A stretch of 33,577 nucleotides of DNA from the NCBI GenBank assembly GCA_020725675.1, contig DYEP01000043.1, positions 1 to 33,577 of the forward strand, given 5' to 3'. Positions 7,621 to 16,766 of this stretch are shown here, one piece after another; position 1 is the stretch's first letter; each line of letters opens with the position of its first letter. The notes beneath the pieces were generated by a model. It made no database searches, had not been told where the DNA came from, and saw nothing but the letters and a program-made list of their open reading frames with translations. The translations under genes and the position numbers were made by a program. Source of the DNA: Symbiobacterium sp. (GTDB taxonomy: Bacteria > Bacillota > Sulfobacillia > DUSP01 > DYEP01).

Positions 7621-8052
7621 TTGGAACGTATATACGAGGCGACGGACATTCTTAAGGTGATTCCACACAGGTACCCCTTCATTCTGGTAGATAGAGTGAT
7701 ACAGCTGGAGGAGGGGAAAAGGGCTCTTGGAATAAAGTGTGTGTCGGGAAACGAGCCATTTTTCCAGGGGCACTTCCCGGGGAACCCCGTAATGCCGGGC
7801 GTTTTGATCCTGGAGGCGATGGCGCAGGTTGGAGCTTTTGTACTCCTTGCTATGGAAGAGAACGCCTCAAGGTTACCTCTATTTGCTGGGGCTGACAAAG
7901 TCCGGTTCAGGCGAATAGTAAAACCGGGAGATGTGCTGGAACTCGATGTGACGCTGGAACGTTTCAGAGGGCGCGTGGGCAGAGGTAGTGGTATCGCGCG
8001 AGTCGGCCAGGAGGTGGCTGCTGAAGCACAGATCCTGTTTGCGCTTTCATAA
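7621..8052 (+). CDS. fabZ: 3-hydroxyacyl-ACP dehydratase FabZ
   Basis: Cytoplasmic dehydratase of type II fatty acid synthesis that converts 3-hydroxyacyl-ACP to trans-2-enoyl-ACP. The 143 residues fit the hot-dog fold family. The active-site pair is visible: His51 in [11 protein letters not shown] and Glu65 in LILEAMAQ; the N-terminal [13 protein letters not shown] is also conserved. Start is TTG 7621; an in-frame TGA lies two codons upstream, so longer products are excluded. The gene stands alone between a terminator and the SAM riboswitch. Its position next to flhP-type genes is also seen in B. subtilis (ywpB). Confidence 0.95.
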   Translation: MERIYEATDILKVIPHRYPFILVDRVIQLEEGKRALGIKCVSGNEPFFQGHFPGNPVMPGVLILEAMAQVGAFVLLAMEENASRLPLFAGADKVRFRRIVKPGDVLELDVTLERFRGRVGRGSGIARVGQEVAAEAQILFALS

Positions 8053-8069
8053 GTTAGTGATATATACCG

Positions 8070-8233
8070 CTCATCTGGAGCAGGATGAGGGACCGGCCCG
8101 ATGATTCCTCGGCAACCCCCGCCTTCTGGCGGCACTGGTGCCAAGCCCGGCAGAGTGGTTATGGCGCATCTGGCCATATTCCAGTTCTGGAGGATGAGAC
8201 ATTAGAAACCCTCGAGGACGGGGGGATTTTTTT
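8070..8233 (+). promoter_or_regulatory. SAM-I (S-box) riboswitch with terminator
   Basis: P1 is closed by CTCATC (8070-8075) and GATGAG (8193-8198). Conserved blocks lie between: GATGAGGGACCGGCCCGATGA, CCTCGGCAACC, GGTGCCAAGCCCGGCAGAG and the pseudoknot-bearing hairpins of the class. A short terminator stem with seven T (8208-8233) ends one base before the first possible start codon of the methyltransferase gene. Expected logic: SAM binding causes termination, and low SAM permits expression of the methionine and SAM genes downstream. Confidence 0.95.
8208..8233 (+). terminator. Terminator of the SAM-I riboswitch
   Basis: CCCTC (8209-8213) pairs with GGGGG (8220-8224, one G-U) over a 6-nt loop, followed by GATTTTTTT. 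The stem is short, but placement and T-run are right for an S-box terminator. Confidence 0.7.
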
Positions 8234-8242
8234 GTGGGGGGG

Positions 8243-9262
8243 ATGGGATTGATTGAGGCATTGTGCACTACTGGAATAGGCAGCCTACCGCTCCTGGACG
8301 CCCGGGAGGCCGTGAACTACGTTATTGAGAAGTTTCCGTACATGCCGTACTGGCCCCAACTACCGAAGACGGGGCCGGCTGAGAGCATGTACCTCCAGTT
8401 TATGAACGGTTTCCCCAGGGACGGGAGGGAAAGCCTTGTTTTACACGAGCAGGGCATTGAACAGGTGCTCGCCGATTATCTTGACGGACGCACCCTTTTG
8501 CCCGAGCGGGATGCTGCAAAAGGACTTTACTATCTGCTGGACCACGTAACTGAGACGACAAGGCCGAGGTTCATCAAGGGACAGGTTACCGGGCCCATAT
8601 CTATGGGACTTCAGGCCCGTGACCGGAAGGGCCGCCCTGCGCTGTATGACCGTGGGCTCCAGCAAGCGATCTGCGCTCAGCTGAGCATGCACGCGCGCGG
8701 TCAGGCAGAGGCGCTGTCTTCGGTGGGCATGGATGTGATTATTTCAATAGATGAGCCGTATCTCACAACACTTGGGTCCGGTTTTTTCGCCTACGACAGC
8801 GCTATGGCGGAAGAATACATTGTATCGGTATTGCGTTCTATCTCCTGCTCACGAGCCCTTCACTGCTGCGGGAATACCGACTGGAGCATGGTGCTCGGCC
8901 TGCCTTTGGACATAATATCTTTTGATGCATATGGATATTGGGAGCAGTTTTGCGCATATGCTCCAGAGATACGTACGTTCCTGGAGCGCGGTGGCTACAT
9001 CGCATGGGGGATGGTGCCTTCTACGGAAGATATAAACCGGGTGACAGCAGTATCTATCGGTGAGCAGTTTATCGGTATTTTAAGGACGCTCTCCCAGAAG
9101 GGACTCGATCCGTTCCTGGTCGTTGATAGAAGCATCCTGACGCCCAGCTGCGGACTGGGGTCATTAACACCCGGCGAAGCGCGCAAAGCCATCTCCATGT
9201 TACAGGATCTGCAGGCATACCTAAGAGGCAAATACCTGGCAGGATCCCTGTTGAAAAAATAG
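8243..9262 (+). CDS. Short MetE-like (catalytic-domain-only) methionine synthase
   Basis: Zinc-dependent methyltransferase of the MetE C-terminal/UROD-like family, expected to methylate homocysteine to methionine. About 339 residues correspond only to the catalytic barrel of MetE, without the N-terminal half. The zinc ligands are visible as His207-x-Cys209 in HCCGNTDW and Cys303 in SCGLGSLTP. Other landmarks are GIGSLP near the N terminus and [11 protein letters not shown]. Regulation by the SAM-I riboswitch and the 14-base gap to metK support a role in the methionine-SAM pathway. Such core-MetE proteins are reported to use corrinoid-bound methyl groups rather than methyl-folate; that is inference here. 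The start is uncertain: GTG 8234, ATG 8243 and TTG 8249 are all possible because the riboswitch terminator abuts the gene. Confidence 0.82.
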   Translation: MGLIEALCTTGIGSLPLLDAREAVNYVIEKFPYMPYWPQLPKTGPAESMYLQFMNGFPRDGRESLVLHEQGIEQVLADYLDGRTLLPERDAAKGLYYLLDHVTETTRPRFIKGQVTGPISMGLQARDRKGRPALYDRGLQQAICAQLSMHARGQAEALSSVGMDVIISIDEPYLTTLGSGFFAYDSAMAEEYIVSVLRSISCSRALHCCGNTDWSMVLGLPLDIISFDAYGYWEQFCAYAPEIRTFLERGGYIAWGMVPSTEDINRVTAVSIGEQFIGILRTLSQKGLDPFLVVDRSILTPSCGLGSLTPGEARKAISMLQDLQAYLRGKYLAGSLLKK

Positions 9263-9276
9263 CAGGGGGGAGAGAG

Positions 9277-10479
9277 ATGTCTTTAGGGAGAAGGTATCTA
9301 TTTACGTCCGAGTCGGTGACTGAAGGGCATCCAGATAAGATCGCCGACCAGATCTCCGACGCGGTGCTTGACGCCATTTTAGAAAAAGACCCTGACGCCC
9401 GGGTCGCGTGTGAGACAACGGTAAAGACGGGGCTCGTGCTGATCGCAGGTGAGATATCATGTGACTGCTATGTCGACATGCCCCGCCTTGTGAGGAACAC
9501 CCTCAGAGATATCGGGTATACCAGGGCGAAATATGGTTTTGACTGTGATACATGCGCAGTGCTCACATCCATCGATGAACAGTCGCCTGACATTGCGCTG
9601 GGTGTGGACCAATCATTTGAAGTAAAATCGGGCGGAAAAGATGCCGATGAAATAGAAAAGACAGGTGCGGGCGACCAGGGTATGGTCTTCGGGTTTGCCT
9701 GCAAAGAAACACCTGTACTGATGCCGATGCCGATATACCTGGCGCACAAACTAGCGAGGCGTCTTGCGGAGCTCAGAAAGACCCGCGAGCTGACGTACCT
9801 GAGGCCGGACGGCAAGACGCAGGTAACGGTGGAATACGTAGACGGTATTCCGGCCCGCGTACGCTCGGTGGTCATCTCCGCGCAGCACAAACCGGAGGTC
9901 GAGCTTAAGCGCATCAGGGGAGATCTGGTGGAAATGGTGGCGCGGCATGTGATCCCACCTGAACTCTTGGATAACGAAACAGTCTTTTACGTAAACCCGA
10001 CCGGGAGGTTCGTAGTGGGTGGGCCCCTGGGCGACGCAGGGCTTACAGGCCGCAAGATCATCGTGGACACCTACGGAGGGTACGCACGGCACGGGGGCGG
10101 CGCTTTCTCAGGGAAAGACCCCACAAAAGTAGACCGATCCGGCGCATATGCGGCCAGGTATGTGGCAAAGAACATTGTGGCCGCAGGGATAGCGGACAAG
10201 TGCGAGATTCAGATCGCATACGTGATCGGGGTTGCGCGTCCAGTGTCTATCATGGTCGAGACCTTCGGGACTGCTGTCATTCCCGAGGAGCAAATCGTCC
10301 AGCTGGTGCATGATCATTTTGATCTGAGGCCCGGTGCCATAATCAAGCGGTTTGACATGAAAAGACCAATATACCGCCAGGTCGCGGCGTATGGACATTT
10401 TGGCCGAGAGGACCTTGACCTTCCTTGGGAAAAGACTGATATGGTGGAAGTGCTGAGAAAGCAGGCAGGGCTGCTGTAA
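9277..10479 (+). CDS. metK: S-adenosylmethionine synthetase
   Basis: Cytoplasmic enzyme making SAM from methionine and ATP. The 400-residue length is standard. Motifs: [19 protein letters not shown] (about 9-28, with the ATP-binding GHPDK), [36 protein letters not shown], and [19 protein letters not shown]. Start is ATG 9277 with AGGGGGGAGAG upstream. It is the second gene under the SAM-I riboswitch, so its product feeds back on its own transcription. No clear hairpin terminator follows. Confidence 0.98.
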   Translation: MSLGRRYLFTSESVTEGHPDKIADQISDAVLDAILEKDPDARVACETTVKTGLVLIAGEISCDCYVDMPRLVRNTLRDIGYTRAKYGFDCDTCAVLTSIDEQSPDIALGVDQSFEVKSGGKDADEIEKTGAGDQGMVFGFACKETPVLMPMPIYLAHKLARRLAELRKTRELTYLRPDGKTQVTVEYVDGIPARVRSVVISAQHKPEVELKRIRGDLVEMVARHVIPPELLDNETVFYVNPTGRFVVGGPLGDAGLTGRKIIVDTYGGYARHGGGAFSGKDPTKVDRSGAYAARYVAKNIVAAGIADKCEIQIAYVIGVARPVSIMVETFGTAVIPEEQIVQLVHDHFDLRPGAIIKRFDMKRPIYRQVAAYGHFGREDLDLPWEKTDMVEVLRKQAGLL

Positions 10480-10534
10480 ACCCACACCTCCCCCCTTTTT
10501 TGAATACTATGGTATTGGACTGGGGGGAATGGGC

Positions 10535-10990
10535 GTGGATTGGTTGATGAACGCAGTCATTTACCTGCTGGCGTTGTACGGGGCTATTCTGTTAGTGGGT
10601 TACCTGACTGCTACCTTCCCGGGGCGGGTACGCTCCGCAGGGACCATGTTTGTTGTGCTGACCAAGAATGAAGAGGACTCCATCGAGCGGCACGTGAGAA
10701 CCCTGATGACCTTGTTGGACTGGAAACGCCCGGGTGTTGACTTCAGGCTGGTGGTAGTGGACCTGGGTTCAAACGATAGGACTCAAGAGATTATTGCCAG
10801 GCTTACGAAGTATCGGGACGCATGTGTGGTATGCGCAGACGGCGGAGAGAGCATCGCACAGAGAATTGTGGAGCACAGGCCGAGAGCCATCGTGCTGGTA
10901 CGGTCATCCACGCTTGATCCGGAAGAAGCTTTCAGCGCTGCGCTGCGCCTGTTTGAGCCGGGAAAGGAATGTGCTGCCTTCTGGATCTAA
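10535..10990 (+). CDS. Small membrane protein with glycosyltransferase-2-like fold
   Basis: Function unknown. About 151 residues begin with one membrane segment (about residues 4-27), followed by a domain resembling the first half of family-2 glycosyltransferases: VVLTKNEEDSIERHV and VVVDLGSNDRTQEII, which parallel the NEE and DxxSxDxT nucleotide-sugar motifs. There is no DxD motif or acceptor half, so it is probably not a full transferase; it could be a truncated copy or a binding module. GTG 10535 is the best start, 7 bases after GGGGGG; ATG 10529 lies too close to that site. The gene lies 55 bases after metK and 65 before the diguanylate cyclase, all in one direction. Confidence 0.6.
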   Translation: MDWLMNAVIYLLALYGAILLVGYLTATFPGRVRSAGTMFVVLTKNEEDSIERHVRTLMTLLDWKRPGVDFRLVVVDLGSNDRTQEIIARLTKYRDACVVCADGGESIAQRIVEHRPRAIVLVRSSTLDPEEAFSAALRLFEPGKECAAFWI

Positions 10991-11055
10991 GAACTTGAAG
11001 GAATAGACCTTTGTGTGAAGAAACACATGGGCATAAGACAGCTGGGGGATCATGC

Positions 11056-12711
11056 ATGAGTCCGGTTTCGAGGTCCGCGGAGCGTTACAAATGGATTGTT
11101 GGCGTGGCCGGGCTGGTTGTGCTGCTTATCCTCACCCCATTTGTGGGAAGATTGGATGGACGAGCCTTCCTATTCTTTGCCACCCTGGCTACCCTTGGAG
11201 AATGCTTGCTCATTAAGCTGCCCCACCAGGGCGGGCGGATCAGCATCACCTTTGCCGTGCTGTTTCCCAGTTTTATCCTGTTTGGGCCGGTGGTGGCGGC
11301 CTGGATTAACGTGATCGCCAGCTTTATCAGCAGTTCATTGCTTCACAGGAGACCCATCTCAGTCGTCCTGTTCAACATGGGCCAGTATGCGATGTGCATG
11401 GTAATTGCAAGCGGGGCGTACCTCGCACTCGGGGGTTCGTTCGGGGTAATTCCTTCCGTTATGAGCGCGGTAGCGTTTGTACTCACTTATTTTGTGACAA
11501 ACCACCTTTTGGTCAATACCTACTTTTCAATCCTTCTGAAAGAAAAGTACGGGCCGCTTCAATGGCTTGAATCAATCAAGTGGGATGGGCTCAACCATGC
11601 GATGACCATCCCCCTTTCGGTGCTGATGCTAGTGCTGTATATCGAAAAAGGTATGTTCGCTTCGGCCGTGGTGTTCCTTTCGGTACTCGCCATCGCATAT
11701 ATCCTTCGGATACAGATGGAATTGGCGCTGGCCAACCAGGAACTGGCAGCGCTATACTATGCGGCACAGGAACTGAACTCCACACTGGATGTAAGCAGAA
11801 TCTTTTCGGTCATGCTTGAGACGATGAGGCGGCTTATGGATTTTCACACGTGTGCGCTGTTGCTTTGGGATGAGCAACGTAAGGAACTGAATGTGGTCAT
11901 GGTACAAAACCCGACAGAAGAACTGAACGAGTGCTGCACGTTCAGCCTGGCGGATGGGGTCTTGGGCAGTGTGGCTGAAACAAAGAGGGCACAGATTCTA
12001 GATGACATATCCACCGAACCGCAGAATCCCTGGAAGAAGGAAGGGGGTTCTGGGCTAAAATCCCTGCTCGTCGTGCCGCTTGTTGTCGAGGACCATCTTG
12101 TGGGTGAACTGGTTGTGGGCAGCACCGGCAAGGGTGAGTTCACGCCTGAACACTTGAGGCTGAGCACCATCCTGGCGAGCCAGGCAGCCATCGCCATAGA
12201 GAACGCCATCCTTTACTCACGGACAGAGCAGATGGCGATAACCGATCCGATGACCGGACTTTACAACTATCGCTTTTTCTACATGAAGATGAGCGACGAA
12301 CTCCGAAAGGCAAAACGCACGGATACGCCGCTGTCCATAATATACTTGGATCTTGATGATTTTAAAAAATACAACGACGCCTACGGTCACTTGGTGGGCG
12401 ACGAGATACTCCGAGAGTTTGCTAAAATTTTGAGCGAGGCGGTCAGGGATTGTGACGTGGCTGCCAGGTATGGCGGGGACGAGTTCGTTGTGCTTCTGGC
12501 AGGCACTGACTTGCAGGGCGCAGAACACGTGGCGGCGCGGATCAAGAGCACCGTAGAATCCCATGAGTTCATTAAAGACCACGTCGCAGGTCCGGTTTCT
12601 TTGGGCGTCAGTGTGGGTGTGGCGTCCTACCCCGAACACGGCGGCACAGAGAGCCTGCTCATTGCGTACGCCGACAGAGCAATGTTCGCGATGAAGAAGG
12701 CCGCATCATAA
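11056..12711 (+). CDS. Membrane GAF-GGDEF diguanylate cyclase
   Basis: Predicted enzyme condensing two GTP into cyclic di-GMP at the membrane. About 551 residues: N-terminal membrane domain of five to six helices (about 12-215), a short helical linker, a GAF sensor domain (about 230-385), and a GGDEF domain (about 390-550). The active motif is intact (YGGDEF, Gly473 onward), with the family landmark DPMTGLYNYRFF before it. The inhibitory I-site RxxD is present (Arg464-Asp467), five residues before GGDEF, so product inhibition is expected. ATG 11056 after CTGGGGGA is the likely start; TTG 11011 would add 15 non-conserved residues. It lies directly before the flagellar gene yvyF. The membrane domain resembles those of the two HD-GYP proteins at 28924 and 30233. 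Confidence 0.9.
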   Translation: MSPVSRSAERYKWIVGVAGLVVLLILTPFVGRLDGRAFLFFATLATLGECLLIKLPHQGGRISITFAVLFPSFILFGPVVAAWINVIASFISSSLLHRRPISVVLFNMGQYAMCMVIASGAYLALGGSFGVIPSVMSAVAFVLTYFVTNHLLVNTYFSILLKEKYGPLQWLESIKWDGLNHAMTIPLSVLMLVLYIEKGMFASAVVFLSVLAIAYILRIQMELALANQELAALYYAAQELNSTLDVSRIFSVMLETMRRLMDFHTCALLLWDEQRKELNVVMVQNPTEELNECCTFSLADGVLGSVAETKRAQILDDISTEPQNPWKKEGGSGLKSLLVVPLVVEDHLVGELVVGSTGKGEFTPEHLRLSTILASQAAIAIENAILYSRTEQMAITDPMTGLYNYRFFYMKMSDELRKAKRTDTPLSIIYLDLDDFKKYNDAYGHLVGDEILREFAKILSEAVRDCDVAARYGGDEFVVLLAGTDLQGAEHVAARIKSTVESHEFIKDHVAGPVSLGVSVGVASYPEHGGTESLLIAYADRAMFAMKKAAS

Positions 12712-12726
12712 GAGCGAGGGATGAAC

Positions 12727-13101
12727 ATGCTGAAGAACTGCCCCATCTGCGGCAAGGTATACCCAGACAGCGGGGGGAGGGCGTGTCCTGATTGTATCAG
12801 AGAGGAGAACGAGCAGTACCTCATTGTCAGCGAATATTTAAGAGACAACAAGGGAGCTTCAGTCTCTCAGGTGGCTGAGCACACGGGTGTGCCGGAACGA
12901 CAGATCCTGAAGTTCTTGCGGGAAGGTCGGTTGGAGATAACCGGCTCAGGAGAGGCGCTGCTCCAATGCCGGCTTTGTGGAAAACCCATCGTAGCAGGCC
13001 AGGTGTGTGAAGAGTGCTTAAGGCTCTTCGATGTGGATTCCAGGACGAAGGCAGAGAAGATGTTTTTGGCCTTATCAAGCAGAAAGAAAGAGATACGATG
13101 A
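12727..13101 (+). CDS. yvyF: YvyF-like flagellar operon zinc-ribbon protein
   Basis: Conserved flagellar-operon protein of unknown biochemical role, typically encoded just before flgM. About 124 residues. An N-terminal CPICG...CPDC pair and a C-terminal CRLCG...CEEC pair each look like a zinc-binding knuckle; between them is a helix-turn-helix-like stretch (VSQVAEHTGVPERQILKFL). The start could be ATG 12721 or ATG 12727; the second is better spaced from GCGAGGG at 12714-12720. It follows the diguanylate cyclase by 15 bases, so the two are probably co-transcribed, linking cyclic di-GMP synthesis to the flagellar cluster. Confidence 0.85.
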   Translation: MLKNCPICGKVYPDSGGRACPDCIREENEQYLIVSEYLRDNKGASVSQVAEHTGVPERQILKFLREGRLEITGSGEALLQCRLCGKPIVAGQVCEECLRLFDVDSRTKAEKMFLALSSRKKEIR

Positions 13102-13137
13102 GATATTCTGCTCTAGTTATACTATACGGCCAACAAC

Positions 13138-13165
13138 GGGGCTAAAGATGGCCCCTTAATCTTTC
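13138..13165 (+). terminator. Weak intrinsic terminator after yvyF
   Basis: GGGGC (13138-13142) and GCCCC (13151-13155) with an 8-nt loop, followed by TTAATCTTTC. The loop carries the TAAA of the flgM promoter. Confidence 0.45.
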
Positions 13166-13169
13166 GATA
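13143..13169 (+). promoter_or_regulatory. Sigma-D (FliA-type) promoter of flgM
   Basis: TAAA (13143-13146), exactly 15 bases, then TTCGATAG (13162-13169), which keeps the CGATA core of GCCGATAT. It lies 36 bases before flgM, a gene known to carry such a promoter in B. subtilis. Confidence 0.6.
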
Positions 13170-13204
13170 GATAATCCGAAGATGTACCCAAAGAGGTGGG
13201 TCGG

Positions 13205-13507
13205 ATGAAAATTTCCAAAAACCAGATGGATGAAGTGATAAGAGCGTATCTGAAGGCACCCCGCACAGAAAAGCAGTCGCAAATAGGTACGGCCAAGGGC
13301 GAAAAGACACGTATGGATAGGGTGGCGCTGTCGTCAGAGGCCCAGAGGCTTGCAGACTACGTGAGCCTGGCAAAGTCCCTTCCGGAAGTACGCAAGCATC
13401 TTGTGGAAGAGATCGCCAGACGGCTGGACAGCGGAGAATACAACGTGGGATCGTACGAGATTGCCGAGAAGATGCTGGCAAGAGAGCTGGCTGACAGCCT
13501 GGAGTGA
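13205..13507 (+). CDS. flgM: Anti-sigma-D factor FlgM
   Basis: Cytoplasmic inhibitor of the flagellar sigma factor sigma-D (SigD/FliA), exported or neutralised once hook assembly is complete. About 100 residues. A disordered polar N-terminal half carries the typical MKISKNQMDEVIRAY opening. The helical C-terminal half holds DRVALSSEAQRLADYV and the sigma-binding region RLDSGEYNVGSYEIAEKML, the hallmark (VxxGxYxxxxxxIAxxL) of the family. ATG 13205 after AGAGGTGGG is the likely start; the frame is open to a GTG at 13196. It begins the flgM-flgN-flgK-flgL-fliW-csrA run. Confidence 0.93.
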   Translation: MKISKNQMDEVIRAYLKAPRTEKQSQIGTAKGEKTRMDRVALSSEAQRLADYVSLAKSLPEVRKHLVEEIARRLDSGEYNVGSYEIAEKMLARELADSLE

Positions 13508-13522
13508 AACGGGGGGTTCTTT

Positions 13523-13972
13523 ATGGAACAGCTGGTGGATGCTATCATCGGAACGCTGGACCAGCAGGTTGTGCTCTACGAGGACCTCTACAGCCTATCC
13601 CAGAAGAAGCACGAGCTGCTGGTGGGCAGGGATCTCCAGGCGCTTGACAAGATTGTCTCTGCAGAAGAACTGCTGCTTATTAAGGCAGGCCGGCTGGAGG
13701 AGCGCCGCATGTCGCTACAACGGGAAATCGCGACCAGATTGGGTCTGGATGAGGACACTACCACCTTTGACCAGATGGCACAGGCGCTTGATGCTGGTAG
13801 GCAGGTTGCACTCTCCAATGCAAAGCAGCAGCTGTTTGAGGTATTCGAGAAGCTATCCCTGCAGAACCGGATGAACATGGAGCTGATTATGAATTCCCTC
13901 CGGTACATCGACTTTTCCATTCGCACCATGACAGGAGGCCAGACCGAGGCCATCTTCGACACGAAGGCATAA
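13523..13972 (+). CDS. flgN: FlgN-like export chaperone for hook-associated proteins
   Basis: Cytoplasmic chaperone expected to hold FlgK and FlgL for export. The 149 residues are almost wholly helical, with the FlgN pattern LYEDLYSLSQKKHELLVGRD and a following LEERRMSLQREIATRLG segment, and a C-terminal substrate-binding helix about 100-130. Start is ATG 13523 with GGGGGGTTCTTT upstream. It lies between flgM and flgK, where flgN normally is. Identification rests on length, helicity, pattern and context, since FlgN diverges quickly. Confidence 0.85.
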   Translation: MEQLVDAIIGTLDQQVVLYEDLYSLSQKKHELLVGRDLQALDKIVSAEELLLIKAGRLEERRMSLQREIATRLGLDEDTTTFDQMAQALDAGRQVALSNAKQQLFEVFEKLSLQNRMNMELIMNSLRYIDFSIRTMTGGQTEAIFDTKA

Positions 13973-13988
13973 AGAGGGGAATGACAGC

Positions 13989-15368
13989 ATGACAAGTCAG
14001 TTCTTTGGCATTGAGATAGCCCGCCGTGCGATGGATGCTCAACGGAGAGCGATGGAAGTGGCGGGCCATAATATTGCCAACGCAAATACCAGGGGTTATT
14101 CAAGACAACGAGTAAGTATGACCACTACGCCTCCTTTGGTGCTGCATGGAGCGGGTGTGAGAGGAACCATTCAGGTCGGGACCGGTGTGCGCGTAGAGGA
14201 TATAAGGCGAATACGAAACGCTTTCCTCGATTTCCAGGCAAGAAGGGCCCAGGCCATGCTAGGCCAGTGGCAGACCAGGGAGGAAATCCTCTCGGAAGTG
14301 GAGGCGCTCATCAACGAACCTTCAGAAGCTGGGCTCCGTTCGGTGCTCGACCAATTCTGGGAGAGCCTGCAGGAGCTCGCGAACAACCCGGAAAGCCGGG
14401 CGGTGCGCACCACTGTCATCAAACAGGCCCAGACTCTAGCCGTTGCTTTCAGGCACCATCGGCAGGTGCTGACCGAACTTGTGTCCAGCATCAACCTGTC
14501 AATAGAGGCCAAGATCGGCGAGATCAATGCCACCGCGCGGCAGCTTGCAGCCGTAAACGAGCAGATACAGCGCGCTGTGGTGGCGGGCCAGTCTCCCAAC
14601 GACCTCATGGATGAAAGAGATCGGCTGGTCGAACAGCTGGCCAAATCTGCGGGCGCCGTCGCCATGCCGTCAAAGAACCACACGGTAGATGTGCTTGTGG
14701 GCGGAGGCGTGCTGGTCTCAGGGAGCAACTTCCAGCAGATCGAGTTGCTTTCGGACGGCATCTTGAAGTGGCAGGGGCTTGCTCTCCAGGTAAAGCCCGA
14801 GGCCGGACAGCTGGCGGGCTATCTTCAAATGAGAGACAGCGTTATTCCTTCGCTGGTGGAAGAACTGGACACACTGGCTTCTTCCATAATCAGCTACATG
14901 AACAGCACGCATAGTACAGGATTTGACCGGGACGGCAATCCGGGCGAAGAGTTCTTCGTTGGGTCGGGCGCCTGGGACATTGCGGTTTCCCCTGCCCTTG
15001 CCCAAAACCCAGACAGAATTGCTGCCTCCGGGACCGGTGACGTAGGAGATGGCTCGGTGGCGCGCCGCATGGCCCGTTTCAGACAGGAGGCCATCGTCAG
15101 CGGAGCGTCGGTGGATGACTTTTTCCGGGGCTTCATCGCTGGTATAGGGGTGCTGAGCCAGGAGGCTAAACGGCTTTCAGAAAACCAGATGCTGCTGGTT
15201 GAACAGATTGAATACCAGCGTGAGTCCATTAGCGGGGTGTCGCTTGACGAAGAGGTGGCGGAGCTGTTGAAGTATCAGCATGCGTTCAACGCAGCTGCAC
15301 GGGTTATTAACTCCTGCGATGAAATGCTCGAAGTAATTATTGAGAGGATGGGCAGAGTAGGACGCTAG
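13989..15368 (+). CDS. flgK: Flagellar hook-associated protein 1
   Basis: Joins hook to filament; exported by the flagellar type III system. The 459 residues are slightly short but near B. subtilis FlgK. The N terminus has the axial-protein signature GIEIARRAMDAQRRAMEVAG followed by HNIANANTRGYSRQRV. The C terminus carries SGVSLDEEVAELLKYQHAFN and AARVINSCDEMLEVIIERM, the coiled-coil end shared by FlgK proteins. Start is ATG 13989 with AGAGGGGAATGACAGC. It is followed after 12 bases by flgL. Confidence 0.96.
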   Translation: MTSQFFGIEIARRAMDAQRRAMEVAGHNIANANTRGYSRQRVSMTTTPPLVLHGAGVRGTIQVGTGVRVEDIRRIRNAFLDFQARRAQAMLGQWQTREEILSEVEALINEPSEAGLRSVLDQFWESLQELANNPESRAVRTTVIKQAQTLAVAFRHHRQVLTELVSSINLSIEAKIGEINATARQLAAVNEQIQRAVVAGQSPNDLMDERDRLVEQLAKSAGAVAMPSKNHTVDVLVGGGVLVSGSNFQQIELLSDGILKWQGLALQVKPEAGQLAGYLQMRDSVIPSLVEELDTLASSIISYMNSTHSTGFDRDGNPGEEFFVGSGAWDIAVSPALAQNPDRIAASGTGDVGDGSVARRMARFRQEAIVSGASVDDFFRGFIAGIGVLSQEAKRLSENQMLLVEQIEYQRESISGVSLDEEVAELLKYQHAFNAAARVINSCDEMLEVIIERMGRVGR

Positions 15369-15380
15369 GAGGAAAGTACC

Positions 15381-16250
15381 ATGCGTGTGACCGGTACTAT
15401 GATGGTGAACAGATTCTTGTCGGACGTGATGCAAAACCGCAAAGCTCTCACCGAACTTCAGCACAGGATGTCTTCGGGAAGGCAGATACGTTTTCCTTCG
15501 GACAACCCGGTGGGCACCTTGAACGCGCTCAGGCTGCGGAGCAAGATTGCCCAGACGGAGCGGTTCTCCGCCAACATAAAAGAGGCTGAGGACTGGCTCG
15601 TAACGACGGAATCCGCGGTGAGCACAGCACTTTCGTACGTGATGCGTATGAAGGAACTGGCAGTGGGCGGTGTCAACGGCGCCATTGGCGAAGCGGGCAG
15701 GCAAGCCATGGCGCACGAGGCAGCTGTTATACGTGACGGGCTAATTCAGACCGGAAATACGACCCACGGGGACAGGTACGTATTTGGTGGGCACCGCACT
15801 TTGACCAGACCGTTTGAGGCCTCTGGAGCGGTCGGCACTCACGAAGGGGACATCACCAGGGAGGTGGGCGATGGCGAACTTGTCAAGATCAACGTATCTG
15901 GCATCGACACCATACAACCCGCCATCCTTGCTGTTGACAGTCTCATCCAGGCCCTCAATGATGCTGATATCGACGCGCTCTCCACTACGGTAATGGAATC
16001 TATCGAATCAGTCATCGATAACCTGACGGCCACCTTGTCAGAACTGGGGGGACGGATGGTTCAGCTATCCCTGACTCAGGAACGTCAACAGCTGATCAAG
16101 CTGAACTCGGAGCAGTTGCTTTCGGAGACGGAGAACGCCGACTTTGCTGAGACCGTCACTTTGTTTAAGGCCCAGGAGTATGCGTACCAGGCGGCCCTTT
16201 CAGCAGGGGCGCGGATCATTCAGCCGTCACTCCTTGACTATCTCAGGTAG
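15381..16250 (+). CDS. flgL: Flagellar hook-associated protein 3
   Basis: Second hook-filament junction protein, a flagellin relative. The 289 residues have flagellin-like ends: N-terminal LQHRMSSGRQIRFPSDNPVG with following helix, and C-terminal ENADFAETVTLFKAQEYAYQ and AALSAGARIIQPSLLDYL. Start is ATG 15381 after AGGAGGAAAGTACC. It belongs to the flgM-csrA operon and overlaps nothing; fliW begins 11 bases later. Confidence 0.95.
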   Translation: MRVTGTMMVNRFLSDVMQNRKALTELQHRMSSGRQIRFPSDNPVGTLNALRLRSKIAQTERFSANIKEAEDWLVTTESAVSTALSYVMRMKELAVGGVNGAIGEAGRQAMAHEAAVIRDGLIQTGNTTHGDRYVFGGHRTLTRPFEASGAVGTHEGDITREVGDGELVKINVSGIDTIQPAILAVDSLIQALNDADIDALSTTVMESIESVIDNLTATLSELGGRMVQLSLTQERQQLIKLNSEQLLSETENADFAETVTLFKAQEYAYQAALSAGARIIQPSLLDYLR

Positions 16251-16261
16251 GGGGGCCGAAC

Positions 16262-16738
16262 ATGGAGATAGAGACCACGAGATTTGGGGTTATCCAGTAC
16301 AGGGAGGAAGACGTGCTGACCTTTGCTGACGGGCTTTTGGGGTTTGCAAACTCCAAACGGTATATTATAATCGACGTAGGTAGTTCTACCGCCTTTAAGT
16401 GGATGCAATCACTGGATCAACCTGAGATTGCCTTTATTGTGATTCGCCCCGACTGCTTCAGGGCAGACTACGATCCAGACATTGCGCACGCCGACCGTGA
16501 AGCGCTAAAGATCGACAGTCAAGACGAGGTTGCGTGCTTTGCGATCGTATCAGTTCCCAGATCGGACCCGCAGCGGATGACTGCCAACCTGCGCGGCCCG
16601 CTGGTGATCAACCTGAGTAAGCGGATAGGGCGCCAGGTTGTGTTGACCGATGAGAGGTATACCACACGTCACCCCATAATCGAAGAATACCGGGCATTGG
16701 CTAGCCGCGGTGTCCAGCCGACCAGTAACGCTTCCTGA
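16262..16738 (+). CDS. fliW: Flagellar assembly factor FliW
   Basis: Cytoplasmic protein that binds either flagellin or CsrA. Free FliW antagonises CsrA allosterically, so flagellin synthesis matches secretion. The 158 residues contain LTFADGLLGFANSKRYIIID near the N terminus and QSLDQPEIAFIVIRPDCF, the conserved PxxAFxV block, in the middle. The tail (about 140-158) is somewhat longer than in B. subtilis. Start is ATG 16262 with AGGGGGGCCGAAC. csrA begins 29 bases after its stop, the classic FliW-CsrA pair. Confidence 0.95.
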   Translation: MEIETTRFGVIQYREEDVLTFADGLLGFANSKRYIIIDVGSSTAFKWMQSLDQPEIAFIVIRPDCFRADYDPDIAHADREALKIDSQDEVACFAIVSVPRSDPQRMTANLRGPLVINLSKRIGRQVVLTDERYTTRHPIIEEYRALASRGVQPTSNAS

Positions 16739-16766
16739 CCACGCCATCAGCCAAGGAGGGCGCGCT

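Noticed and set aside
10480-10528. Terminator after metK at the C-run and T-run
   Set aside because: The T-run follows a C-run with no stable stem before it; C-run to G-run pairing across the T-run would place the stem after the T-run.
16710-16766. CsrA starting inside fliW at 16710
   Set aside because: CsrA always begins M-L-V-L-T-R-K; ATG 16767 has an ideal ribosome site.
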